From: Scylla paramamosain
Lineage: Eukaryota; Arthropoda; Malacostraca; Decapoda; Portunidae
DNA: 64,000 nt
Assembly: GCF_035594125.1 (NCBI RefSeq)
Contig: NC_087183.1
Location: 9,060,868-9,124,867, forward strand
Direction: 5' to 3'
Shown: piece after piece, positions 12,002 to 23,731 of the stretch
Position numbering within the stretch: position 1 is the stretch's first letter
Layout of the letters: every line of letters starts with the position of its first letter
Translations under genes and position numbers: made by a program
The notes under the pieces: generated by a model
What the model was told of the DNA's origin: nothing
The model's database searches: none
Seen by the model: the letters and a program-made list of their open reading frames with translations, nothing else

Positions 12002-14930
12002 AAAGCAAAAACTGACCAAAACAAAAATCAAAATCAAATCAAATCAATAAGTAAACAAACAAAATAAACAAAAAATAAAAGCGCCTTACTAATGGCCACG
12101 AAACAGACAATTATCAACATCTAAAAGGACTCGCTCAAAAAGGAACCAACTCGCCCACTCACTGCCGACACACCCCGCGGGATCGAGTGATTGCTTGGCG
12201 CGGCGTGTTTGGTACAGGCTTGTTGATTTTCACTCACGCCCACACCTGCCAGCCAGAGTCCTTGCCGGAGTTTGATCAGTTATTTTTTTTTACTCCCTCT
12301 TTCTCTTGAACTAATGAATGAACGGCTATACAAAAATGAAGGAGCGAAAGACCGTAAATAAAGAACGAAAGAATGAACGAATGAACATTATGGGTGAACG
12401 GGTAACAAAACAAAAGAGCGAACAAGCGAGCCAGTGAACAATATGAACGAATGAATGAAAAAATAAACGAAAGAAGTAAAGAGTCTGTGCTAACTAACAA
12501 CAATTACAGTAGCTTTCTCTTACGAAAATTTCAGTCACTCCCTTTTATAAAACATCCAATTACTTCCTCTGTCTTCAGATACCGGTAGTGTAACGCGACA
12601 GGATCAGCAACACGCGAAGGAAAGGAAAGACACAGCTCCTTTTACTATGGTCATCCTTTACAAATATTCAGACCAGTGACAAAAAATTCAGCGTGGTCGT
12701 AAAAATAATAAAACAGGAGATTTAGTTTTTTTTTCTCTAAGGTTTAACAGTATTCAGACTATAAAAAAATACTGTCTAAAGAACTGCCAGTCATTATGAA
12801 AATTATCGTTTAGCAGTGAACAGATTTAAAAAGTATAAATAAATGAATATGAATGCTGAACATAGAAAATAACGAGTGAGGAGCGTTACGAGCACCGCTG
12901 CAAAAGTTCATTCTCACTCACCAGCAACCGTCTCATCCTGACTATTTTTAGGTTTTCATAGAAGTTAAGAGTTTTTAAAGTGCTTTCTCAGGATTATAGT
13001 GACATTTCAAAGTAAAAGTTTGCACAATCAATGACGAAACAAGAGATCTCCACATATTGGGAGAAAAAATAAAGTTTCAAAATACGGGCCTTAGGAAACT
13101 TGAGATGTATCGATTCAAAGAAGCCGCAACAACAACATATTAGGATAAAAAATAAGCACAAGAAGAAGCAGCTGCAGGGAATCCAATATTACACTTGACG
13201 TCGAAGGAACTTTAAATGAACAAAGTTATCTCCCTTAGAGTTTCTACGTTCGATCCGTGTTGTTGTTTCAAACTTTCATAGCGTGTTGCGTTTCCTGCCG
13301 CGTACTGCAGCCGTCTGTCAGTCATGGCTTTCTAGGATCACATTCCCTCGTTGCGTGTTGTTACAAACTTCCCCGCGTCTCGTACACTGTTTTTTTACAA
13401 GTAACTGGAGACGTGTTCCGGTAATAGTCTATAGTCTGCAAGGATAAATATGATTAACAAGGTTTCGCAATTACGGGTGAAGGACGAGGAGGGGAATATG
13501 TAGACAGTTATACAGGCCTACATCACCCTGACCTTTAGAAGAAGTCTGGTACTGGCGAATTAATCCGTTCCAGTAATTTCCTATACACGAGTGGTAGACT
13601 TTCAATTCACCAAGGAAGGAGAAAGAAGGATTTGTACTGAGTATGTATTTTTCTCCCTGTACGAACTTGGCGTTTTCAGAAAATTCCGGCAGGAAATTGA
13701 ATCTGGTAAGTTTTCAAAGTACTGAACTGCAGCAGGTACAGTGTTGCCAATATCCGTTATTCTGGACTCCACTCAAGAAAAGTCAGATGGTTGCAAAGAT
13801 ACTGGAACAAATCGGCCTTGACTCCAATATACTGTACTTGCAATAGCACTACTGACGTTCCTCCCTGATAAAAATGTCAAATCTTTTCCCAAACTCTATT
13901 CAGACTGTAAAGAAAAGACAAGTCCTCTCCCTCCCAGGCGGCAAGACTATACGTGATGGTTTTTGTTATACTTAGAATTGCCCGCCCTTTTCCCCGAGCT
14001 CCATTGCAACCATCAACAACAGGAACAAGAAGTACAGTGTATAATTGGCAGGGCGCGGCGCGGGTCTGCTCCCCAGCGAGGCTCGACACGAACTAGAGAT
14101 TAAATATTTTGAGAGACGAGCCGACTCCTACTGGTGACCCACTTGACGGGCAGCCCTTACGCGGCCCCATCACCCAATCACCAATCACCGCAGCCACACA
14201 ATACGCGTGGGGAGCACTTTTCTCCTCTCCACAATGGTTGGTCAGAACTGAAGCCTCCTCCTATCCAAGAATGAAAATTATTTTTACAGCCTCGGTTCTT
14301 TCCCGTTTCCCCTGTGACTGCTCTCATTTTTGAGGGTACGTATTGGCGCCGCGGGGAGCGACCTGATAGCAACTTTTTTTTTCTCCCATCCCTTCTTTCC
14401 TTTTTAATCACTAGCGGTGGTGGCCCAGCCATTGTTTATGCAAGACTAGAATTTTCTTCTCGCAAAAATAAATACGGTTGAAATTCCATCCGTGAGTTGA
14501 AAAAATATTACCTGTTGCGTGTTCTCCTTTTTCTCCGTAAATGCCGGTGTAAAGTTAGTGGCGGCGATACACATACGCTCGCTCGTAAAGGCGAGTTTGT
14601 AGTGTCTCTTACAAGAAAAAAGGAAAACACTTGAAATTCTATCAGTGAATTATAAAAAAGTTATTCGTTGGTAGGTTTTCCGGAACGAGGAAAGCTCATT
14701 TTTTTCTACGGCAGAGAAAGAAATGTATAGAGGCTTGTATTAAAACAAACAAGTCAACAAAAACCTTCCTGCTGACAATTCCACCCCTGTTGTCTGACCC
14801 GCCTTCCCTCCTGTTATTGCTTACCCTTCTTGCCGCCCACTCCTTCCTCCGCTAATCTTTTTTTAGTAACCTAACCTCTTGACCTACTGACCTGATATCT
14901 CTATTGATATTGTCTATTAGAATCAGTACA
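12000..14930. other. 2.9-kb unassigned region
   Basis: Mixed-composition spacer. The stretch 12310-12480 has GAACGAAT-type decayed repeats. The block 13877-14432 is more GC-rich and open on both strands for 70-84 residues, but neither frame resembles a family I know and no flanking splice pair is convincing. No RNA gene recognised. Confidence 0.5.
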
Positions 14931-15400
14931 GAGGAGAATGACTAAAAGGATACAGGGGATGAGGAGTATTCCTTACGAGGCGAGATTGAAGCTGTTAAAT
15001 TTACATTCTTTAGAGAGACGTAGGTTAAGAGGGGACCTGAAAGTCTTTAGGTGGTATAAGGGTTAAAACAAGGGGGATGTAAGCAAAATTCTTAGGATCA
15101 GCAACCAGGATAGAACAAGAAATAACGGGTTCAAGCTTGAAAAATTTTGGTTTAGGAAGGAGATAGGAAGAAACTGGTGGTTCTCAATATAGAGTGGTGG
15201 TTCTCAAATAGAGTGGTAGATGAGTGGAACGGACTCAGTAATCATATTGTTAGTGCTAGAACATTAGGGAGCTTTAAGAGAAGATTAGACGGGTTTATGG
15301 ATGGGGATAATAGATGGAAATAGGTAGGTATTTTTCATACAGGGACTGCCACGTGTAAGCCAGGTCGCTTCTTGCAGCTTCCTTTATTTCTTATGTTATG
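14931..15400 (+). pseudogene. Non-LTR retrotransposon ORF2 C-terminus, degenerate
   Basis: Plus-strand translation from about 14938 gives MTKRIQGMRSIPYEARLKLL, then NLHSLERRRLRGDLKVFRWY, an in-frame stop, then KGDVSKILRISNQDRTRNNG and FKLEKFWFRKEIGRNWW. After a 19-bp tandem duplication (GTGGTTCTCAATATAGAG / GTGGTTCTCAAATAGAG near 15177-15214) the frame shifts to VVDEWNGLSNHIVSARTLGS, FKRRLDGFMDGDNRWK and a stop near 15323. The NLHSLERRRLRGDL..VFK.. / VVDEWN.L / GSFK..LD pattern is the C-terminal region after reverse transcriptase in CR1/Jockey-type elements (known family). About 75 bases of 3' tail follow. Broken, not functional. Confidence 0.85.
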
Positions 15401-15669
15401 TTCTCTTCGGTGAGGCTGATGCTGGAGTACTGCGGGTGTACGAGGTACTATTATTCACCTACCTACATACATACATATCTACCTACCTACCTTCCCTTCC
15501 ACACACACCCGCACACAAAGGCAGGGCGTATAACAAAGCAGTTTCCAAGCAGAGAGGAGTTCACAAGGGCAACAAGAGCAAGAAAAGTGGAACTAGAGTG
15601 GTTTATCTTTAGAGAAAATGGAACAAGTGCATCCGTGTTTCAGGGAGAATTGAGAATGAAAATGCTCAT

Positions 15670-15850
15670 ATCACTCGGTATCAGTTTGTTGTTGTTGTTG
15701 CTGCTGCTGCTGGTGGGGGTGGTGGTTGTGGTGGTGGTGGCGGTGGTGGTGGTTGTGGTGAGTAGTGGTGGTAGAGGTGGTGTTTTTGTTATTGGTAGTG
15801 GTTATGTTGTTGTTATTTTTGGAGGCGTTTTTGATGAGATTGTGTTGTTT
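15670..15850 (+). repeat. GTT/GGT-rich low-complexity block
   Basis: Imperfect GTT, CTG and GGT repeats (15686-15850). The Val/Leu-rich open frame ending at 15904 is the translation of these repeats. Confidence 0.75.
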
Positions 15851-15865
15851 TTGTTTTTGCTGTTG

Positions 15866-15916
15866 TTTTATGTAGGAGGGGCAGCGGCCAAGGCTACAGA
15901 ATAAAAAAAAAGAAAA
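15866..15916 (-). mobile_element. Retrotransposon 3'-end motif (minus orientation)
   Basis: TGTAGGAGGGGCAGCGGCCAAGG, whose complement GGCCGNTGNCCCTCCTACA recurs at 16415-16440 and, diverged, at 28383-28402 and 56062-56085. It is followed by an A-rich tract. The 46.8-kb and 55.6-kb remnants carry the same kind of motif past the end of their coding region, so I read it as the 3' terminus of one LINE family. Confidence 0.5.
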
Positions 15917-15935
15917 AAAAGATCCTTTGAGGTAC

Positions 15936-15936
<1 letters not shown>

Positions 15937-15969
<33 letters not shown>
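15937..15969 (+). repeat. (GTT)n microsatellite
   Basis: About 11 GTT units. Confidence 0.9.
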
Positions 15970-16400
15970 AATTTTGCCTTAGGCAGAAATGAAATATTTT
16001 AGCACAGCCACCTTTTCTCTTTCTGTAAATATTTTTAGCTGTCTTGCAATCTGTGCGTTTAATTAGTTCAGACGACTCGAAATTAGAATCTTGGGCTTCC
16101 TTCTCGTATGATTTTATTAAGCGAATTGAATTATCTCTCACAAATGAACAAATTATGCTCCTACTGATTAGTCTCCGTGTTCCCTCGTCTACAGAGCTCG
16201 CCACATTCCTCCTCCCTATCACTCACTCCCTGCAGCCTTTCTCTTTCTTCCCTAGTCCCTTCACACGCTATGCTATCCCGCTGCTTCACCTAACATAGTA
16301 TTCCAGGACCTTGTGCAAAGTTTAGTTTAATATATTGCAGCCGTTCTACTTAAGTGTTTTTAATCCTGGAAACGCTTGGACAATATTACATAGACACCAG
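15970..16400. other. Unassigned spacer
   Basis: Overlapping 84-residue open frames on both strands, no recognisable domain. Confidence 0.4.
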
Positions 16401-16411
16401 ATTTTTGTTGC

Positions 16412-16665
16412 TTCTGGCCGTTGTCCCTCCTACATAAAAAAAAAAAAAACAGCAGGAAACCAACTCGGCAAACCAACGCAAAGCAACACAACAAACCAGC
16501 AAAAGAATACAACACAACAAACCAACACAACACAACAAACACGAAAAAAGCAACACAACAAAGCAACACAAGAAAGCAACACAAGAAAGCAACACTGCAA
16601 ACCAACCTAACAGACGTAGCGACAACGCCAGAGTGCCAACAAATAAACATGAAGAGCAAGCAACA
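16412..16665 (+). repeat. Retrotransposon 3' end with poly-A, then AACAC-rich low-complexity sequence
   Basis: CTGGCCGTTGTCCCTCCTACATAAAAAAAA at 16415-16450 is the LINE 3'-end motif in plus orientation with its A tail. It runs into 200 bases of AACACAACAAA / AAGCAACAC repeats (16451-16665) of about 14-bp periodicity. Asn/Thr/Gln-rich frames here are not genes. Confidence 0.6.
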
Positions 16666-16749
16666 GTAACAACTAAAACTAGCACACCAACAAAATAAGA
16701 CATAACAATTGAGGGCCTGAGAACCACCCGGAGTGCTAACAAATATGAA

Positions 16750-17160
16750 AAAAAAAAAAAAACTAAAACATCAATAACAGTAACAATAATAAAACTAAAA
16801 ACAATAACAAATCACAACGGAGAGCCAGGCAAAGAGTCAGCCTTCCTATACCCCTTAACCACTACCCCTCCCATTTCCCTCACCACTGCTGCTCTCCATA
16901 ATCTAGGTGGCTCCCTCAGCCATTACTTATCATTCTCTTTGATCCAGTATCCTTGTCCCAGCTTATACAATTACCGCAGATTTCCAAGTGTACAGTCTAC
17001 GTATTCTAAAAAAAAAATGGATTAACATATCTAATTAAGTAGTACAGTTCTTTGTGTACTTTGTGGAAAATGAATAAAATACCGTGGGAAGAGGGGTTAG
17101 TTTAGCGTTGGGAGTTATTATCAAGGACTAATTAACGTTGATGACAAGTTATATAGCAGT
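16750..17160. other. AT-rich spacer
   Basis: A/C-rich then mixed sequence, nothing recognised. Confidence 0.5.
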
Positions 17161-17164
17161 AAAT

Positions 17165-17470
17165 AAATGTTGCGCATAGGGTGATGGTGATGGTGGTGGT
17201 AGAAGAGGAGGGGAAGCTGGTGCCGGAAGAGGAAGAGATCGAGGTGGTGGCAGTGTAGGTGGTGGTAGTGGTGGTTGAGGTCGACGTGGGGAGTGTGGAA
17301 GAGGAAGAGAGGGGAGGTGGTGGTGGTGGTGGTGGTGGTGGTGAAGGAGAGGAAAGGTGGTGGCGGTGGAGGAGAAGGGGAAGGTAGTGGCATTAGAGGA
17401 GAGGGAAGATGGTTGAGAAGGAAGAGGAGGGTGGTGGTGAAGGAGAAGGGGGAGGTAGAAGTGATGGTGG
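17165..17470 (+). repeat. GGT/GGA-rich block
   Basis: Purine-rich strand with (GGT)n at 17318-17343 and imperfect GGA/GGT units throughout. Confidence 0.8.
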
Positions 17471-17717
17471 TAGATTTACGAGTAGGAGAATCAACACACG
17501 TAACATCCACAACACATCACGTCCCATGTATCCCTCTGGGATCCGGCCTGGGACACAAGGACCGCGATGGGAACGAATACATTAACTTTTCTATGGTGTC
17601 GCTTTTGAAACACTGAAAAACAACGCTCCCTTGTTAGCTAACTCAATATACTTGGGAGCCTGATTCTGCCATCCCTCGTGCTGTGTTACGGCTAGCGCCC
17701 TGCCCCTGAAATACCTG

Positions 17718-17866
17718 TAGTAGTAGTAGTAGTAGTAGTAGTACGTGTCATTCCTTGCTTCCCTATCACGGATCATAAAACCCTTTCATCAATGATTATT
17801 ACGAGACATTTGAACAACCAGGAACATTTGAACCACCTATTATCTTTCCCTTCCCCTGACCGGCTC

Positions 17867-17905
<39 letters not shown>
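17718..17905 (+). repeat. Two (TAG)n microsatellites
   Basis: (TAG)n at 17718-17742 and again at 17868-17905, about 125 bp apart in the same orientation. Confidence 0.9.
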
Positions 17906-18464
17906 ATGGCAGAACTGCCATCAATACATAACCATACGTAACGACCAGTTACTTCCCCAACAAGCCCAAACTATCAGAGACCCGCCAGACTCACGTTAAG
18001 TAATCCTGCTTGCCTTGTCCCCTCGTGGGCTCCTGCACATTATCAATCCGGCCTCCTCATTAAGGTACAAGCATCTGCATCGTGTTCAGCCTAAAGTTAT
18101 ACCATTAGCGAGATAGCGATCCATCATCATCGTCCACCACACTACTGCACACGCTGACAAAGACACCCCGCCGAGTCACAGTTGTCACACGTCTCCTCAG
18201 CTTTTGTACTCAGAATCCGGATCGACGCAACAGTCACGAAGGTAATGCACTTGTTCTACGAATTATATATTGTATGTTGGTGGTACCGTATTGGAATGTG
18301 CAATAAGTCCCAGTTAATTATCCTATCCCTTTTTTTAATGAATTACCTTGAGTGCAACATTCATATCTTAGAAGTAAGCATCATCAAATTTTAATAATAT
18401 ACATCAGCTATCTTCCGTCATACCTGAAACAATATTATCTTACGCACTTTCAGAATATCAAGAA
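17906..18464. other. Unassigned spacer
   Basis: Mixed composition 17906-18240, AT-rich after. No domain, RNA gene or repeat recognised. Confidence 0.5.
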
Positions 18465-18467
18465 TGG

Positions 18468-18530
18468 TGCTTATTGTTGTTGTTGTTGTTGTTGTAGTGG
18501 TGGTGGTGGTGGTGGTGGTGGTGGTAATGG
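18468..18530 (+). repeat. (GTT)n-(GGT)n compound microsatellite
   Basis: About 9 GTT units followed directly by about 11 GGT units. Confidence 0.9.
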
Positions 18531-18689
18531 ATAATTTTGGCGGTGATGAATAGAAAAGGCGGGTGATGGTGATAGTAGTAGGGGAGGGTGTCAATAATGT
18601 TTGGGGAGAGGAAAAAAGATTATATAAAAAGAAATTAGTGGAGATTGTGGTACTAGTGGCAAAAATAATTCTTACTGGGGGTGGTGAAG

Positions 18690-18766
18690 AAAATTCCTGA
18701 AGGATGGTACCAAAAAATTCCTAATGGATGGTGACAAAACTTCCTGATGGCTGGTACCAAAATGAA
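18690..18766 (+). repeat. 24-bp minisatellite, three units
   Basis: AATTCCTGAAGGATGGTACC, AATTCCTAATGGATGGTGAC and ACTTCCTGATGGCTGGTACC in tandem, each followed by an AAAA linker. Confidence 0.75.
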
Positions 18767-18916
18767 AAATGGTGCAAGAAACTGTGCAGGTAAAAAAAAA
18801 AAAAATAAATAAATAAAATAAAATAAGTGGACTCAGGCACACTACATAATCACATCAATACAACACCAGCCTTGAAACCACAACCACCACACCATGTCTA
18901 GCATTCCCCCACTCAC

Positions 18917-18972
18917 CACGCCTCCTGTTGCGCCTGGACTCGAGGAAACAAAGCACTCAGGAAGGAATACAT
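18917..18972 (-). CDS. Candidate first coding exon of an unknown gene (speculative)
   Basis: On the minus strand an ATG (18972-18970), the first after an in-frame TGA, opens 18 codons (MYSFLSALFPRVQAQQEA) and runs into a strong donor GTGAGT (18916-18911). The upstream sequence is GC-rich, as for a 5' untranslated exon. No acceptor partner or homologous protein is recognised, so this may be chance. Confidence 0.2.
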
Positions 18973-19169
18973 GATCACAATCCAAATCAGCGCTCACGTC
19001 TCCCTCCTCCTGCGGAAAATGAAAACAACGACGCAGAGACTCCCCTCCCCGTCCGTCACCACCAGCCGCCTGTCTCCACCCGCTATGTGGTCTCCAGTGG
19101 ATCTGGTGTCGAGACGCGCTTCAGATCTCGCCGTGTTTCGAATCATCTGGCGTTTGTTGTTGCGTCTCT

Positions 19170-19221
<52 letters not shown>
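19170..19221 (+). repeat. (GA)n microsatellite
   Basis: 52 bp of uninterrupted GA. Confidence 0.9.
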
Positions 19222-19224
<3 letters not shown>

Positions 19225-19259
19225 TAACTTTTACGTTTGTCACGAGTCTTAGAACAGAG

Positions 19260-20109
19260 TACAAATAAATAACCAATCATGGCAACACGCGATCTGACAG
19301 ACCAGGGCCGCGGGAGCGCTAGTGTTTAGGGAATCAAATACCCTTCCCAATGTGTTCCAATCCCACCGTGCAGGATCCGGAGCCAATAGCGTATCAGTGC
19401 AGGAAAATTGGTTTGCTCCGGGGAATTAGTGGTGCCACCTAGCGAGAATACGAAGCGGCGGTGTAGGCTTTGCGGGAAGTCACGTGCCTCGGTAATTGGT
19501 GCATAAACTCGTGCATGCAAGCCCGTGTAGGGATATTGAATTCTGAACTCTGGCGGTCGGTGAACCTTGTACTATATGGCGTAAGTTCAGGTTCTTTGTT
19601 ATTTGAATATTACACACGTTGCAAGTAAAATAATATTAAGTACAATAGGGAGCGGCGGTGTTAAGCTAGAAAATAATCGCTGTCCTGTCATTAATTTTAA
19701 GCCTCACACAGGATCACGCTTTTTCACTCTAACGGGGAACTTTCTTTTTTTTTTCTTTTAACAATATTTCATTATTTTATCCTGCTTTATTTATTTATTT
19801 ATTTACTTCACCTAATTGCCATGTACATACAACCTCTTAACTTGCCATCTAATACAAGCGTTTATCTTGGCTTTGTCCTGCAGTGGATTATAACGGTGAT
19901 GAAGGAGATGTGGAAATGGTGGTAGTGGTGGGTGGTGGTGGTGGTGGTTGTGGTGATGGCGTTGGTGGTTGTAGGTTTTATTCACTCTATCTAATTATCC
20001 TTTAGGTTAATTCTTCATTTCCGTATGCGTATTTGCTCATTAGGGACACTCCGCTTGTGTTGATAATTACTACTCCATGTTTTTGCCATTAATCCCTTTG
20101 TACAGATAA

Positions 20110-20153
<44 letters not shown>

Positions 20154-20965
20154 AATGCACAGTATCCATTAGTCAGTTTTACCTTAGCAGCTCACATTCT
20201 AATTAGTAATATGTGTTGTGGTTACGATAATGAACGACAGATTCATAACCAATATTCAAATACGGAAGCGTAGATCCCAAGAGTACGAGGCGGATAATTG
20301 GCAACCGAACCAATGCTTTATGGGGCTTCGAGGGTTCCGGATCACCAAATTGAAAGTGCTTCAATTACTTATGGCGCTCCGGTTCGTTATCGCTGTACGG
20401 TTTGTTATCGGTGTACTTAGTGGTGGTTGCAACGAAGACTTATGCTAACTAGTCACTGGTACATTAATGGCCTGGCTAAATAAAGTGACAGGTGGTGCGA
20501 ATGAGTATTACTGCGATGTTTAATTTAGGAGTCCATTAACAAGCCAGACAGTGAGTTACTAAATAGATGTGAGTAATTGTGTGTATGAAGAGGTTAAGTA
20601 TAAATTTCATATGCCTATAAATATTTGGCATGAAAGTTGAGGTATTTCAGGTCAGGAGGTCAGCAGGGTATGAGGTCACAACACATTACAAAACTAAGTG
20701 GATGCAGAGTTTTACTAAGTCGTTTCGTCAGTTTCGCAGTTCGTTTTAACTATTCTCTCCTCCCACCGTCCAGGAAGCAGCGTGGGAAGGACAGTCATAA
20801 CAAACGTCACATTTCTAAAGGGTGTATTTTTTCCCGCCTCGCTTGCGGGGAAGCGACGCATAACACTAAATTAAACACGGAACACCCAAGGGTTCTGAAT
20901 AACGCGAAGCACCGAGGTGACGTGGGATGTTACGATTAATTATTATTGCTTTTATGGACATTACA

Positions 20966-20996
<31 letters not shown>

Positions 20997-22158
20997 TTAG
21001 TTATAAATGGAAAACGAAACTTAATGAATAGCATCCCCTCAATTTTTCCCGCTTATTCTTTCGTGCAGCGCTATTAAATAAATCAGCATTCGCAATTAAA
21101 TCACTCAGTATTTGCAATTAGATCAGTCAGTTATTCGCAATTAAATCAACGCGCCCGCCATTCATTTCCGAGGACTACACACTCCACCAGGAAGAATGAA
21201 CGGAACCAACCAGACACCAAATGGGGCACCTTTAACGATGACGCCCGGAACTCCCCGCGCGCGTCTCCCTCCCGGTGAGTCCCTGAAGGCGGAGGACTCA
21301 TTACCAGACCTAACTGCCTCGCCGTAGACTCCCAAGAGGGGCAAGAGGAGAGGGCAAAAAACTCCTGAAATCTGTGCTCTGTGTCGCCATTTTTTTTAAG
21401 ACGAGGTGAGGTAACACTTTCCGTCATCGACTTTCTGAGCCACTGGGAGGCTGCGTACCTCTTCCTTCCCTACCGTTAATATCACGTGCGCGCGCAGGTG
21501 GTAGATTTTTGTGGCTGTTTTCTAATTACCTTCCTCAGTTGGTGCGCAGTACTGTTCTGTCTTGTGAATGTCTCCGTAGAATCATTTATACTCGTATTAT
21601 TTTATAGATTTCAGGACAGAATGAGTTTTTAATCGTCTTCACACACGAACACACCCACGCACTTAGGCAGACGCGTGCAGTACATAAGCACAAACATAAT
21701 AAAGAATAATCGTTAACAAAATACACCGTACATTCATATTCTCCTTTTAAACACAAACACATTCTACATACGAATAAAAAAATAAATAAATAAACTTTAT
21801 ATACGCACAAAGGCAGCTTCGTAAGACAACAAAAACCAGCACACTTAAAAAAAAAAATTCCATTAACCTTTTGAGCATGAAAACCTCAAACCCCACAGGT
21901 TACGAAGACCCTCCCAGACAGAGACCAAACAACACCTAAGGGCGACACAAAACATGAGGATTTTTATGCTTTTTGAACGTGAAAACAACAATCTACCGGG
22001 AGGAGAGGCAGCTACCAAAGAGAGGTCAAGAAAGTTAAGATTTTTCCACGCATGCACTGACACACACACGCCACACGAGACAACTGAACTAGAAAGAAAA
22101 AAAATAAATAAATAAAATGGGATGTAAAAACCACCAGAAATTAGATGAAAAATAAAAC

Positions 22159-22160
<2 letters not shown>
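19260..22160. other. 2.9-kb unassigned region with small repeats
   Basis: Contains (GGT)-rich 19915-19975, (AAT)n 20108-20152, (GT)n 20966-20992 and a three-unit repeat of about 28 bp (GCAATTAAATCA / GCAATTAGATCA) at 21081-21148. GC-richer blocks 19320-19560 and 21146-21427 have open frames of 64-93 residues without recognisable domains. No gene is supported. Confidence 0.5.

Positions 22161-22242
<82 letters not shown>
22161..22242 (+). repeat. (GA)n microsatellite, 82 bp
   Basis: Uninterrupted GA on the plus strand. Confidence 0.92.
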
Positions 22243-22246
<4 letters not shown>

Positions 22247-22439
22247 CCAGATCATTACCAAACCTGTCGAAAGGATGAAAATTTATAACGGCGATCTTTC
22301 TTTGGTCCCCACTGCGAGGGGGCTCCGGAGCTGTGTCAGAGTGGGGGACGGTGAGACGGCGCGAGTCCTGGGAGGTGTGAGGAGCTAAGAACGGAGAGTA
22401 TCGCTTTCTCGCCTCCTGCCTCTTAATATTGTTGGTTAT

Positions 22440-23016
22440 GGTGCGTGTTTTCCTTTTTTTGTATCTATTTTTCTTTTTATGAGTTTGTTTTTTCGTTTCT
22501 TTCTCTTCTTTCCTTCACTATTTTCCTCATTTTTTCTCGTTTTTCCTTTCTCGTTCTTCCTAGTTTCTTTATTCGTCATCCTCCTCCTCCTATTTCTTTT
22601 CTTCTTTTTCCTCCTCCCTAATTTCCTTTTTCTTTTTTCTTTCCTCCGAGTTTCTTTCGTCCTCCTCGTGTTTATTTTCTTCTTTTCTCCTGTTTTCTTT
22701 CCTCCTTCCGAACTTATATTTTGTCAATTCTATTCCCTCTCCTCCTCCTCTTCCTCCTCCTCTTTCGTCGTCGTCTTTTTTTTTCTCCTCTCATCTCCTT
22801 TCTCAGTTTCCTCGTCTTTCTCCTTCTTCCTTTTCTTTTGGTTACCTTTCTTCTTTCTCAATTTCCTTGTCCTACTCTCTTCACTCTTCTTTCTTCTGCT
22901 TCCTCCTCCTTTCTTCCTTCCTATTTTTTTTCCTATTTCCTCCTCCTTTTTCCTTCAACTCTTCCTTTTTTTTCCTCAGTTTCCCATCCCTTCTCCCTTT
23001 TTTTCCTCCAAGTTAT
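22440..23016 (+). repeat. Polypyrimidine block
   Basis: Nearly 580 bases of C and T on the plus strand with CTC/TTC imperfect repeats. The 179-residue Phe/Leu/Ser frame across it (22479-23018) is a low-complexity artefact. Confidence 0.8.
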
Positions 23017-23017
23017 A

Positions 23018-23112
23018 GAACTATGTTTTTCAGGCCCTAAAAAAAAAAAAAAAAAAAAAATCTTAAAAATTGTAGATGATTATGGGAAAGACCGATTAGC
23101 ACTGATAGGGTT
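23018..23112. mobile_element. Short TTAA-class repeat, family 2, degenerate copy
   Basis: TTATAGAACTATGTTTTTCAG, an A run, then AATTGTAGATGATTATGGGA and GCACTGATAGGGTTAG match the copy at 28594-28709 over most of its length. The TTAA ends are lost or mutated. Confidence 0.5.
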
Positions 23113-23193
23113 AGTGGTAAAAACAAATGAAATAAGTAAAGCCTCGTAGTTCCCAAATGGCAAAATAACCACAAAATATCTCCACGCGTCAGG

Positions 23194-23195
<2 letters not shown>

Positions 23196-23256
<61 letters not shown>
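23196..23256 (+). repeat. (CT)n microsatellite
   Basis: 61 bp of CT; followed by GGATTCGAACCCCAGTG, a possible tRNA-like B-box remnant. Confidence 0.9.
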
Positions 23257-23259
<3 letters not shown>

Positions 23260-23480
23260 TTCGAACCCCAGTGTCTCGCAGCCTCCTCTTTCTTTATACT
23301 AACTTCTGCAACATTCGCGGCCTTTGATCTAACTTTATCTCGAGCATCACCTCACCTCTTCCCTACCTCACCTGTTTCTCACAGACCGAAACGTCTAAGG
23401 TCACTGACAACTGTATTTTTTCCGTCATTTCTTGCTTTTTCTGTCCTTGTTTCAACCCAACGCTGTCCACTGTCTCAAAG

Positions 23481-23678
23481 TTAACCCTTTCACTGCGACA
23501 CTAAAGAATTTGCAGCACCAGAAACAATGCGTGAGGTCTAGACTGTTAGCTATGAAAAAAGAATACATTTTGCAATTTCTCCCCAGTTCTATGATTGGAT
23601 GTGGCTGTAGAACAAGTAAAGATGTCTCAGAGTGATTGGTATTTAGGAAAAGATATACCAAGTGGCAATCAGAGTTAA
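23481..23678 (+). mobile_element. TTAA-bounded short element, family 1 copy A
   Basis: Begins TTAACCCTTTCACTGCGAC and is bounded on the right by TTAA at 23675-23678 (198 bp). Interior GCAGCACCAGAAACAATGCG, TTTCTCCCCAGTTC, GGATGTGGCTGTAG and AAGTAAAGATGTCTCAGAGT recur in order in the copy at 50943-51165. Non-coding; TTAA with CCC-type ends suggests a piggyBac-related MITE, which is inference. Confidence 0.65.
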
Positions 23679-23681
23679 CTA

Positions 23682-23686
<5 letters not shown>

Positions 23687-23724
<38 letters not shown>
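23687..23724 (+). repeat. (CT)n microsatellite
   Basis: 38 bp, directly to the right of the family 1 copy. Confidence 0.9.

Positions 23725-23731
<7 letters not shown>

Noticed and set aside
22296..22350. Short inverted repeat GGTCCCCACT .. AGTGGGGGAC.
   Set aside because: A single stem of about 9 bp with a long loop; expected by chance in this composition.
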